32,066 nucleotides of DNA from positions 1 to 32,066 of the forward strand of contig JAQYLE010000005.1 of the NCBI GenBank assembly GCA_028720205.1, written 5' to 3'. Position numbers and translations under genes: made by a program. This document shows, one piece after another, positions 8,167 through 15,449 of this stretch (positions within the stretch are counted from its first letter, which is position 1; each line of letters starts with the position of its first letter). Under the pieces are notes generated by a model, which was not told the DNA's origin, did no database searches, and saw nothing but the letters and a program-made list of their open reading frames with translations. The stretch is from Clostridia bacterium (GTDB lineage Bacteria > Bacillota > Clostridia > Christensenellales > Borkfalkiaceae).

Positions 8167-8739
8167 ATGATGAAAGTGAAAGATATCGTGCGAGAAGCGG
8201 CGTCGGCGCTGGGACTGACGGACGCCGTGGATTACTGCGACGGAAAAAACGCCGCGAGCGGGGATACCCCCGCGGCGGGCGAGGAGGACGCGAAAGAGTT
8301 GTTGAAGTTCTTTCATCGGGTGGAAACCGATACGGCGGTGAATTACGTGCCGCTGATTTTTGAGGAGGCCGTAGAGAGCCGAAACGGAAAAATCGATACT
8401 TCCGCCCTTTCGAAAAAGTTTTTGCGCGCAACGTATCTGCGCGATAAAAACGGCTTGCGCGCGCAGTACAAAACGTACCCCGGGTACCTTTTGACCGCCG
8501 AAAAAAGCGGCGTGCTGGGGTATGCGTATTATCCCGCGGAAAAAACCCTTTCGGACGACGCCGATTTTTCCGCGGACGAGTTGGAAAAGGCGTTTGTGGC
8601 GGGAATCGCCGCAGAATATTATTTAAAAAAACAACTTTTCGAAGAAGCCGACGTATACGCGCGGGAATATAAAGCCGCTTTATCGCTGGCGCGACGGACG
8701 CAAAGCGGAAAAAATTTTAAAGCGCGGAGGTGGAGATGA
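8167..8739 (+). CDS. head-tail adaptor (connector) protein
   Basis: 190 residues. It is the ring expected to bind below the portal (the role of P22 gp4 or HK97 gp6). The N-terminus VKDIVREAASALGL and the C-terminal helix FVAGIAAEYYLKKQLFEEADVYAREYKAAL fit the helical adaptor pattern, where the 'AAEYxLxxGxxEEAxxxxxxY' signature recurs. The middle is variable. ATG follows AAGGAG with a six-base gap; a second ATG is directly adjacent at 8170. Its stop TGA overlaps the start of the next gene (ATGA at 8736-8739), so the two are translationally coupled. The call is from pattern and position between coat and head-closure genes. Confidence 0.65.
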   Translation: MMKVKDIVREAASALGLTDAVDYCDGKNAASGDTPAAGEEDAKELLKFFHRVETDTAVNYVPLIFEEAVESRNGKIDTSALSKKFLRATYLRDKNGLRAQYKTYPGYLLTAEKSGVLGYAYYPAEKTLSDDADFSADELEKAFVAGIAAEYYLKKQLFEEADVYAREYKAALSLARRTQSGKNFKARRWR

Positions 8740-10115
8740 TGGCGGACGGGTATCCGGCGTTGTTTTCAGGCGGCGCTAAACAACGTAAGTTGTACAAACT
8801 TTCGTTCGACGGCTTTTCGAGAGACAACCAATCGGGAAAGTTGCGCGTAAAATGCGACAACTGCGAAATTCACGACGGGAACGTTTACTCCGCGTTCGCG
8901 CTGAAAAAAGCGACTCTGGCGGGGCAGGGCGCCTTTCCTTCGAAATCGGGCGCTACCTTTCTGCGCGTGGCGACTCCCGCGGAAACGGTGGACGGCGTTA
9001 AATACGAGGACGCGATTGCAGTAAACGCGGACAACTCCGTTTACCGCTATAATCCGAATACGCTGTCGTACGAACAATTAACCGATATCGCCCTGACCTG
9101 CACGCCTCAGATCACGGCTTATTTTTCCGCGGAAAAAGAGGAATACGCTCTGCTTTTCGGAGGGCAGGCGGCAAGCGTGAGGGCGGGAGGTTTGGTAAAA
9201 GTGATTGCCGAAAAGTGTTATAAAAACTTTGGCTGCGCGGCCTTCGAACGCGTGTTTTTCGCCGCCGACGACAAGAGCGTAAAATATTCGGGCGTGCTTG
9301 CGATGGAAGATTTTACGGAAAGCGCCGACGAGGGAGGCTGCATTTCCTTTCCCGTCGCTTCGGGAATACGCGGTATCTGCGCGTTTGAAAAATACGTATA
9401 CGTGTTTTTCGCGCGGGAAATTTACAGAATTTCGGCGCGGGGCGCGGCAAGGGAGTTCACCGCGGAAAAGGTGCCGTACGCCGGCGGGGAAATCGCCGAA
9501 GGCTCGCCGGTGAATTGCGGAAACGCGATTTGCTTTCTGACGGACGAGGGCGTTTACGCGTTTGACGGCTCGAAGGCGAAAAACGTTACGCGCGACCGCG
9601 GAGAACTGGTTTTTTCGAATCTTGCCGTGTGGTATTGCGCCGGCGCGGCGGGCAGGTACGTCTGCGAGTTCGGCTCTTCCGCCGCTTCCACGCAGAAAAT
9701 TCTGTATAACGCGCAAAACGGCGCGGTGACTCAGATAGACGTTCCGTTAAAAACCGCCTGCGCTTACGGCAACGAACTCTACGTCTATTCGGGAGGAGAA
9801 AAAATTTTCGCCTTCGACAGGAGCGTGGAAGTCGGCAGATCGTACGGCGTTTACAGACTGAACGAGCCTTTTTTACACGGGGGATTGAAAACGCTGCGGC
9901 GCGTGAAAATTTACGGTAAGGGTTCGGTTCGGTTCGTTTTTTCCGCCTACGGCTCCGTTACGTCGACGACGTATTCGCTGACGCTGGCGGAAAACGGTAC
10001 GGAAATTGCCCTTAACGTTACGGCGAAAGCCTTTTCGTTCAGTCTGTTTTTGGGAAACAAAGCGTTCGTTTCGGGCGTGGACGCGGAGTATTCCGCGTTT
10101 GACAGGGGCAGGTAG
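8736..10115 (+). CDS. head-closure (stopper) protein, P22 gp10-like, presumed beta-propeller
   Basis: About 459 residues, near the size of P22 gp10, which closes the head below the gp4 ring. It is almost all beta, with repeated 40-60-residue blocks that carry GVYAFDGS, KYVYVFFAREIYRIS, ELYVYSGGEKIFAFD and VYRYNPNTLSYEQL. This is the pattern of a propeller with 'value-display' blades. The start is taken at ATG 8736, inside the upstream stop codon; ATG 8739 has a better gap to GGAGG, and a GTG at 8730 is less likely. No enzymatic motif is seen. Order (adaptor, then this) matches P22. It could also be a tail hub protein of another short-tailed phage, or a cell-surface propeller that has been captured. 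Confidence 0.6.
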   Translation: MMADGYPALFSGGAKQRKLYKLSFDGFSRDNQSGKLRVKCDNCEIHDGNVYSAFALKKATLAGQGAFPSKSGATFLRVATPAETVDGVKYEDAIAVNADNSVYRYNPNTLSYEQLTDIALTCTPQITAYFSAEKEEYALLFGGQAASVRAGGLVKVIAEKCYKNFGCAAFERVFFAADDKSVKYSGVLAMEDFTESADEGGCISFPVASGIRGICAFEKYVYVFFAREIYRISARGAAREFTAEKVPYAGGEIAEGSPVNCGNAICFLTDEGVYAFDGSKAKNVTRDRGELVFSNLAVWYCAGAAGRYVCEFGSSAASTQKILYNAQNGAVTQIDVPLKTACAYGNELYVYSGGEKIFAFDRSVEVGRSYGVYRLNEPFLHGGLKTLRRVKIYGKGSVRFVFSAYGSVTSTTYSLTLAENGTEIALNVTAKAFSFSLFLGNKAFVSGVDAEYSAFDRGR

Positions 10116-10126
10116 GAGGTGATGGT

Positions 10127-10606
10127 ATGAATATCGACGTCATTACGCTGACGGACGCGCAGTTCGCTTTACTGAGCGAGGATCAGATAGACAAGGTGCG
10201 TGCCGCGCAGATTAAAAAACGGGCGTTGGAGGAAAAACTCGCCGAGGAAAAGAAAAAGCGGAAATACGCTCTGGCGCGCGCGGGAATCTTCCGCTCGTGC
10301 GTATATGAAAAAATTTGCGAAGAACTGACGGAGGCTTACGATAAAAAAGTGACGGCGCTTCGCGAGGGATTGCTCTTCTATCTGCAATTCTGCGCAAAAC
10401 CCGAAAGCGCCGGGGGAACGAGCGAACCTTATGCGGATTACTCGCTGTCTTTACAGGAACGCGTGCAGGTTGTGAAAAATTATTACGAAAACAAGTATTC
10501 CTCCGCTTCCGAACGCTTTACGGCGTTTAAAGCCGATAAGACGGCGCCTTCGTATCTGGGAGAATATTATTCCGACGTATACGACTATTTTTCGCAAGGT
10601 TTGTAA
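10127..10606 (+). CDS. small helical phage protein in the tail-needle position
   Basis: 159 residues, unrecognised. AGGAGGTGATG precedes the ATG. An N-terminal coiled coil (about residues 18-45, KIRAAQIKKRALEEKL-type heptads with many Lys and Glu) is followed by two amphipathic helices and a C-terminal segment rich in Tyr and Ser (SYLGEYYSDVYDYF). It is the last phage-like gene, in the place of P22 gene 26, the trimeric needle. It has no glycine-rich or phenylalanine-rich needle features, so a needle is only a positional guess. An assembly chaperone or virion-attached protein is as likely. Confidence 0.5.
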   Translation: MNIDVITLTDAQFALLSEDQIDKVRAAQIKKRALEEKLAEEKKKRKYALARAGIFRSCVYEKICEELTEAYDKKVTALREGLLFYLQFCAKPESAGGTSEPYADYSLSLQERVQVVKNYYENKYSSASERFTAFKADKTAPSYLGEYYSDVYDYFSQGL

Positions 10607-10717
10607 CGAACGCGGAACGAATGCGAGTACGAAAGCGAGTACGAACGCGGAACGGGCGAGAGACGGGCGCGGGCGGCGCGCGGAAGGGTTTTTTCGGAAA
10701 AAATCCGATAAAAACAC

Positions 10718-10746
10718 TTTACACGCGCCGCTTTTTGTAGTATAAT
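10718..10746 (+). promoter_or_regulatory. sigma-A promoter for the membrane protein pair
   Basis: TTTACA at 10718-10723, a 17-base spacer and TATAAT at 10741-10746. Transcription would start near 10753, ahead of AGGAAG and the ATG at 10766. It separates the phage module from the host genes. Confidence 0.85.
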
Positions 10747-10765
10747 GAGAAAAGGAAGAAAGACT

Positions 10766-11590
10766 ATGAAGTACACGCGCGCATCATTGAAATACATCTT
10801 CGGAAATTTCGGATACCTGATTTTATTCGGTATGATTCCCGCCGCTTTTCTGGCGTATTCGTTGGACGTGCAGGCGATAGAACGCGTTTTGCGGCATTAC
10901 GTTTCGGGCGCGGCTTATAAAGGATTTTCCGATATTTTTCACGCCGTTTCCATTATAAATTTCCGTTCTTTTTCCGCCGTCGCCGCTCAGGTGACGGGCG
11001 TGGTGGTGTGCGTGCTCTGCGTGGCGATGATGCTGGCGTTTATGGAAAAACACATGCGCATAGGCAAACGCACCTGGAACGGATTGTTTTCGAAACTGAA
11101 CGATAATCTGCTCTCTACGCTGGGAATTACGCTGCTGTTCGCGGTAATTTACGAACTGTGGGCGCTGATTGCTTCCGCGCTGTTGCTCTGCGTTTCTTTC
11201 ATAGCGAATCGGGCGGCGGTATGTATTCTTTCCGCGGCGATTCTGTTCGCTATGCAAGCGGTGCTGTTATACGTGATTTCCGCGTTCTACCTCTGGTTGC
11301 CCTGTTTGCAGATTACGGGGTTCCGTTCCTTTGAGGCGCTTCGCTATTCGTACCAGTTGGTGACGGGGGTGCAGGGCAAAATAGTACGCTCGCAGTTTCT
11401 GAGCGTGGCGATTGCGGAAACGGCGCTGGGCGCGGCGTGCGTTTTCGTTTCTTCTTTCTGGGCGGTGTTTGCGATTGCCGCGGTTGTTTTTACGTTTCTG
11501 ATTCTGTTGTTCGTAACGCGTATGCAGGTGGTATATTTCGACTGCGCGCAAATCGAACGCGCCGATCTGAAAACGTATTACGGCGAATAA
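10766..11590 (+). CDS. polytopic membrane protein, function unknown
   Basis: 274 residues from ATG 10766, which follows AGGAAG; an ATG at 10745 lies inside the -10 box and is rejected. Opens MKYTRASLKYIFGNFGYLIL. About six hydrophobic helices are seen, at roughly residues 17-32, 75-100, 115-140, 150-165, 170-190 and 225-250, with no catalytic or transporter motif. A short cytoplasmic loop HMRIGKRTWNG and a C-terminal charged tail are visible. The first 30 residues resemble those of the next gene (…FGNFGY… and …MENFGNVYK…), so the two may be diverged paralogs that act together. Not recognised as any named family. Confidence 0.75.
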   Translation: MKYTRASLKYIFGNFGYLILFGMIPAAFLAYSLDVQAIERVLRHYVSGAAYKGFSDIFHAVSIINFRSFSAVAAQVTGVVVCVLCVAMMLAFMEKHMRIGKRTWNGLFSKLNDNLLSTLGITLLFAVIYELWALIASALLLCVSFIANRAAVCILSAAILFAMQAVLLYVISAFYLWLPCLQITGFRSFEALRYSYQLVTGVQGKIVRSQFLSVAIAETALGAACVFVSSFWAVFAIAAVVFTFLILLFVTRMQVVYFDCAQIERADLKTYYGE

Positions 11591-11669
11591 CAAAGAAACA
11601 AAGCGGGCGGCGGACGCCGTTTACCGCGCCGCTTGCAGGAAGATTATTTTAACGTGGTGAGGCGCTTAT

Positions 11670-12788
11670 ATGCGGTTTCGTAACAGTTTACGGCTTTTAA
11701 TGGAAAATTTCGGGAACGTTTATAAAATGCTCCTGTATAAACTGGCGGTTACGGTGGTGTTCGCCGCGCTTTCCGCCGCGCTGATCGTGCCGCGGCTTAC
11801 GGCGATTCTCGATTCGCAGCAATGGCTTGCGTTCGTTTCGGATTTAAAGGAATTCGTTAAGGCTCTGGCGGGGGGAAACACCGCTTTTCTGGAAGGGTTT
11901 AAAGAGCAGTTTACGGGCGAAGGCGGTACGGTGGAACGACTGCTGGTGTTTTTGAAAGATATGGTTCCGTCGCTTTTGTGGGCGCTTTTGGGCGTTGTGT
12001 TTTTCTATCTGTTAAAACGCGTTGCCGATACCCTTTGCAATTTTACGCTGGGAAGCATGCTCAACGATAAAATGTCGACTTACGCCGAAACTTCTTTCGC
12101 CGGCGCGTTTGTGAAAAATCTGGGGAAAGCGTGGCAGTATTCCGTGGTATACGTATTGCTGATGTTCGTTTACAACGTGGCTATGATCGCGCTTTGCTAT
12201 TTTCTGTTCTTCTATTTATTACAGTTGCTTTCGTTTCAGCCGCTTTTGCTCTCGCTTTTCTTAACCGTTACGTTTATCGTGCTGGCGGAGGCTTTGAAAA
12301 TGTCGCTGACGGGACTCTGGCTCCCCTCGATGACCGCGGGGGGCGAACGCCTCGGTTCGGCTATGCGACTGAAAGGAAAGATTTCTTCTTCGCAGTTCAA
12401 GAAGATTTTCTCCGCGTATATCGTGAGCGTTTATATTATTATTCTTATAAACGTTGCGGGCGCGCTGGCGACGATAGGAAGTATTCTGCTGCTTTCCGTT
12501 CCCGCTTCGTATTTTCTTCTGATCTGCGTGCAGTATGTGAATTATTATACCGTAACGGGGCGCAAATACTTTCTGGCGTACGACAGAGTGTTCGACGACC
12601 CCAGCCGCGGGGATTCCGCGCATTTTCTTAACGCCGTGGGAGAGGCGGAACGGGCGAAGGAAAACGGCGATATTCCGGAAAACGACGACGCGGCTAAGAA
12701 TAACCCTTCCGACGGCAATGCGGCGCCCGTCGGGGATAATCATGCGGCGCCCGTCGGGGATAATTCGGATAAAAAGGGCGCAGAATAA
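11670..12788 (+). CDS. polytopic membrane protein with repeat-bearing tail
   Basis: 372 residues. Opens MRFRNSLRLLMENFGNVYKML, like its upstream neighbour. Five to six membrane helices run to about residue 300, separated by a long loop at residues 45-95 (charged, probably outside or in the cytoplasm). The tail from residue 310 is disordered and acidic, and contains the unit AAPVGDN twice in a row, encoded by a 24-bp duplication. No motif of a known transporter or enzyme. Start ATG has GGTGAGG upstream. It is presumably cotranscribed with the upstream gene (79-base gap). Function unknown. Confidence 0.75.
   Translation: MRFRNSLRLLMENFGNVYKMLLYKLAVTVVFAALSAALIVPRLTAILDSQQWLAFVSDLKEFVKALAGGNTAFLEGFKEQFTGEGGTVERLLVFLKDMVPSLLWALLGVVFFYLLKRVADTLCNFTLGSMLNDKMSTYAETSFAGAFVKNLGKAWQYSVVYVLLMFVYNVAMIALCYFLFFYLLQLLSFQPLLLSLFLTVTFIVLAEALKMSLTGLWLPSMTAGGERLGSAMRLKGKISSSQFKKIFSAYIVSVYIIILINVAGALATIGSILLLSVPASYFLLICVQYVNYYTVTGRKYFLAYDRVFDDPSRGDSAHFLNAVGEAERAKENGDIPENDDAAKNNPSDGNAAPVGDNHAAPVGDNSDKKGAE
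12718..12764. repeat. 24-bp coding tandem duplication
   Basis: ATGCGGCGCCCGTCGGGGAT... starts at 12718 and again at 12742, identical over 23 bases. It adds eight residues to the tail of the membrane protein without changing frame. Confidence 0.9.
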
Positions 12789-12980
12789 TAACGCGTGCGA
12801 TAAGCCGAATGCCAAACGTGCGGGAGAGAACGGAACGGCGCCGTTCTTTCCCGTTTTGTATTTGGATTATTTTATGATTGCCTATGTGCGTTATGCGGGG
12901 GCGCGCGTAATCGGGTGAATGGCGGCGCGTAATCGGGCGGACGGCGGTTTTATCGCCCGCGCGGCGCGCGCGGACGGAAC

Positions 12981-13008
12981 GACAAGGAGATACGGACAAG
13001 GAGATACG
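12981..13008. repeat. 14-bp perfect duplication of a ribosome binding site
   Basis: GACAAGGAGATACG occurs twice in a row. Each copy carries AAGGAG; the second is 11 bases before the ATG at 13015 and is the likely working site. Confidence 0.9.
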
Positions 13009-13014
13009 ACGAAA

Positions 13015-13941
13015 ATGACGGATTGCGTGATTATCGGAAGCGGCATGGCGGGAATTTCCGCCGCGTTGACGCTGAAAGCGAGGGGACTTTCGTTTATATT
13101 GCTGGGTTCGCCGGAATTGAGCGCCAAAATTTCGCGCGCGGAAAGCGTTCTGAACTACCCCGCGTTTTGCTTAAAGACGGGCGCGGCGTTTTGCAAGGTT
13201 TTAAAAAGTCAACTTGCGGAACAGGGCATAGCCGTGAAAGCGGGGCGCGCCGTAGGCGTTTACGCTTTCGGCGACAAGGTGAGCGTTCAGACGGGGGACG
13301 ACGAGTGGATTGAGGCGAAAACGGCGATATTGGCTACGGGCGTTTCGTTTTCCGGCAGCGCCGCGGAGGGAGAAGCCGAATTTTTAGGGCGCGGCGTGAG
13401 TTATTGCGCCACGTGCGACGGGTTTTTGTACAAGGGAAAAACCGTTGTGGTTACGGCGACTTCGCGCGGGTTTGAGAAGGACGCGAGCCTGTTGGAAAAT
13501 TTCGCCGCCAAATTATTTTTCGTTCCGTTGTACCGCGGTTGTACCTTCGCGCCGAAAAAGCCGTCTACGGAAATTTTTACCGACGGGCTGGTACGCATAG
13601 AGGGCGGATCGCGCGTGGAACGAGCGGTGTTCAGGCACCGCACGGTGGAAACCGACGGTGTGTTTTTATTAAAGGAAAGCGCGCCGCTTGCCGCGCTTTG
13701 CGGCGGGTTGGAAACGGACGGGAAACACGTGCTTACGGACAGGGCGATGCGCACAAATTTAAAAGGCGTGTTTGCGGCGGGCGATTGCACGGGAACGCCG
13801 TATCAATACGCCAAAGCCGCGGGCGAAGGGAATGTGGCGGCGCTTTCCGTAGCGGATTTTTTAAGCGGTGAACGTAATGAAAACGGCGCGATACCGCGCG
13901 AAAACGGCGAGGACGGACGAATTAAAGAAAAAATCGGATAA
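13015..13941 (+). CDS. thioredoxin-reductase-like flavoprotein without NADPH motif
   Basis: 308 residues from ATG 13015, behind the duplicated AAGGAG. It has the FAD-binding GSGMAG near residue 8, the redox pair in SYCATCDG near residue 138, and the FAD GD motif GVFAAGDCTGT near residue 258, as in thioredoxin reductases. The second Rossmann motif, normally GGGxxA just after the CxxC helix, reads VVTATSRGFEKDA, and no HRRxxxR segment follows. This matches the known clostridial ferredoxin-dependent flavin thioredoxin reductases (FFTR), which lost NADPH binding. Role inferred: reduce thioredoxin from ferredoxin, or from an unknown donor. No thioredoxin gene is adjacent. The C-terminus has a short charged extension. 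Confidence 0.8.
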   Translation: MTDCVIIGSGMAGISAALTLKARGLSFILLGSPELSAKISRAESVLNYPAFCLKTGAAFCKVLKSQLAEQGIAVKAGRAVGVYAFGDKVSVQTGDDEWIEAKTAILATGVSFSGSAAEGEAEFLGRGVSYCATCDGFLYKGKTVVVTATSRGFEKDASLLENFAAKLFFVPLYRGCTFAPKKPSTEIFTDGLVRIEGGSRVERAVFRHRTVETDGVFLLKESAPLAALCGGLETDGKHVLTDRAMRTNLKGVFAAGDCTGTPYQYAKAAGEGNVAALSVADFLSGERNENGAIPRENGEDGRIKEKIG

Positions 13942-13969
13942 ATCAGCGTAAAAAATCGCGAAATTCGGG

Positions 13970-13975
13970 CATAAT
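13970..13975 (+). promoter_or_regulatory. -10-like box, leaderless arrangement for the BrkB gene
   Basis: CATAAT is followed by seven bases and ATG 13983, with no ribosome binding site between. No clear -35 element is seen. This is weak as a promoter on its own, but the geometry equals that of two other genes here. Confidence 0.4.
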
Positions 13976-13982
13976 TTGTAGT

Positions 13983-14792
13983 ATGGGAAAGTTTGCCCGT
14001 TTCGTTCGTTACGTTAAAAACAGATACGATCTGCTGGCGCGGAAAAAGTATTCCACGCTGGCGGGCACTTTCGTGTATTTTTTAGTGATGTCGGTAATGC
14101 CCCTGTCCGTGTGGCTGACCATTTTGTTCGGACGCATGCGATTGCCTGTGGAAAAATTGCTGGAACTGCCCGTATTTTCCTCGGTGGAAAATATTATTGC
14201 GTATATCCGGCAGGAGGCGGAAGCGGCAAGCAAAGGGGCTTCGGTTATTCTTATCGGCACTACGCTGTATTCCGCTACGGGGCTGTTTTATCACATGCGA
14301 CGGGGCGGAGAGATTATCTACGGCTATACGAGAAAAAAAAGCGGCTGGAAGGTGCGCGTTTCGGCGCTGCTTTTTACGTTTGCCGTAATGCTGAGCGCCG
14401 CGCTTCTGACTATCGCGTTTGCGGGCGGCGCGTTTTTGCTTTCGCGGATTTTATCCGGCGGTTTTTTATTGGCGGCGAATTATTTCTATCTTTTGATATT
14501 ATCGTTTTTTCTGGTGCTGATGTTAAACGCGTACGTCTGCCCGTATAAGACGAGATTGAAAGAAATTATCAAGGGCACGTGTTTTACCGTGGCGGCGTGG
14601 TCGGTGGCGCTGGCGGGATTCGCCGTGTTTTTAAAATTCGGCAATACAAGCAGGTTGTACGGCGCGATAAGCACTCTGATTGTCTTTTTACTGTGGCTGT
14701 ACGTTTTGATGACCTGCTTTGTGGCGGGCGTGGCGTTTAACAGCGAGGCGTTTGAACTGCGCGCCGAACTTTCGGAAGACAAAACGTTGTAA
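13983..14792 (+). CDS. YihY/BrkB family membrane protein
   Basis: 269 residues with about six membrane helices. The N-terminal RKKYSTLAGTFVYFLVMSVMPLSVWLTILFG is the typical first helix of the YihY/virulence factor BrkB family, whose members have no settled function. A conserved-looking polar segment FYHMRRGGEIIYGYTRKKSG lies before helix 3, and the last helix (STLIVFLLWLYVLMTCFVAGVAFN) ends in a short acidic tail. Start ATG has no ribosome binding site; it is close to a -10-like box. It follows the flavoprotein by 41 bases. Confidence 0.82.
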   Translation: MGKFARFVRYVKNRYDLLARKKYSTLAGTFVYFLVMSVMPLSVWLTILFGRMRLPVEKLLELPVFSSVENIIAYIRQEAEAASKGASVILIGTTLYSATGLFYHMRRGGEIIYGYTRKKSGWKVRVSALLFTFAVMLSAALLTIAFAGGAFLLSRILSGGFLLAANYFYLLILSFFLVLMLNAYVCPYKTRLKEIIKGTCFTVAAWSVALAGFAVFLKFGNTSRLYGAISTLIVFLLWLYVLMTCFVAGVAFNSEAFELRAELSEDKTL

Positions 14793-14846
14793 CGTCCGCC
14801 GTATTTGCCGCAAACGGCACGCAGAAGCCGTGAAAAGCAAATAAAA

Positions 14847-15155
14847 AGCGCGCCGTGTTGCCGTCGCGCCTCGATATTGCAAAAAAACTGCGCGATCCTT
14901 TTTTGTCAGCCGTTACCGAAGAGGAAACGCCGCAGGCGACTCCTTCAAAGCAACCTTATGGCACACGCAAAGCACCGTTTAGCGCTGCTTCGTTCCCGAC
15001 CTGACGCGGTTCGCGGGTTTGCGTTGCATAAGACCTTGAGATCAACGTTCCTTACGGCGCGCATGCCTTCCATACCGTCTGCCGGGAAAGGCGTTCGGCC
15101 CGGATATAGCGGATTTCCGGTACAGGGTGCCGCTGCTCCCCCGCCTACGCGCATT
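14847..15155 (-). ncRNA. ffs: signal recognition particle RNA, large Bacillus type
   Basis: Read on the minus strand, the conserved SRP54-binding hairpin GTCAGGTCGGGAACGAAGCA lies near 14985-15004. Near the 5' end the Alu-domain phrases GGGGGAGCAGCGGCACCCTG and CCGGAAATCCGCTATATCC match the Bacillus scRNA closely in memory. GTTGATCTCAAGG and ATGCAACG fit helix 5. The terminal helix pairs the 5' GCGCG with the 3' CGCGC, and a T-rich run follows the 3' end near 14846. A good promoter lies just upstream of the proposed 5' end. The size (about 309) is somewhat above the Bacillus RNA; the exact ends are approximate (within about 10 bases). It binds Ffh for membrane protein targeting. Confidence 0.88.
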
Positions 15156-15161
15156 AACCGT

Positions 15162-15190
15162 ATTATAACATATTTTCAACAGGAAAGCAA
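15162..15190 (-). promoter_or_regulatory. sigma-A promoter of the SRP RNA gene
   Basis: On the minus strand TTGCTT (15185-15190), a 17-base spacer and TATAAT (15162-15167). The predicted start is near 15155. Confidence 0.85.
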
Positions 15191-15292
15191 CCGTTTTCGG
15201 CTCGGACGGGGCAAGTATTTTTCCGCGCGGCGGTAAAAGAGCGGAGCCGCCTTTTTGAAACAAGCAACGTTCGGCAAAATTTTGCGCTCCCT

Positions 15293-15343
15293 TGCTTTTT
15301 TCGCGCTTTTTCGGCTTTTTTTCGGTTTTTTCCGGCTTTTTTC
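15293..15343. repeat. phased pyrimidine tract, about 11-bp spacing
   Basis: Five runs of five to seven T, each separated by CGCGC, CGGC, CGG or CCGGC, with a spacing of about ten to eleven bases (one helical turn). It lies between the two divergent promoters. Possibly a curved DNA element; no gene is seen in 15195-15360. Confidence 0.6.
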
Positions 15344-15363
15344 TGCGGCACGCTCGCGTTCCC

Positions 15364-15392
15364 TTGACAAAATACGGCGCAAAAGGTATAAT
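15364..15392 (+). promoter_or_regulatory. consensus sigma-A promoter of the mrp gene
   Basis: TTGACA at 15364-15369, a 17-base spacer and TATAAT at 15387-15392: a perfect match to the consensus. The leader to the ATG is about 50 bases. Confidence 0.93.
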
Positions 15393-15449
15393 ATACGTTG
15401 AGTTTTCCGAAGATATACTTAAACGGACGGAAAACGGGGAGTAAAAAAA

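Larger units (their letters stand above)
503..10606 (+). mobile_element. P22-like phage head module (prophage part or remnant)
   Basis: The genes occur in the order TerL, TerS-like, portal, scaffold, coat, adaptor, head closure and a small helical protein. This is the order of P22 genes 2, 1, 8, 5, 4, 10 and the gene 26 position. No genes for ejection proteins, tailspike, tape measure, sheath, lysis, integrase, repressor or replication are found between 503 and the first chromosomal membrane protein at 10766. The left side runs off the window, so earlier phage genes may exist there. Base composition and codon choice match the neighbouring housekeeping genes. The boundaries given are those of the recognisable phage genes; no attachment sites were identified. 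Confidence 0.75.

Noticed and set aside
14805-15236. Open frames on both strands across the SRP RNA region
   Set aside because: The region is explained by the structured RNA and its promoter; the proteins show no domain.
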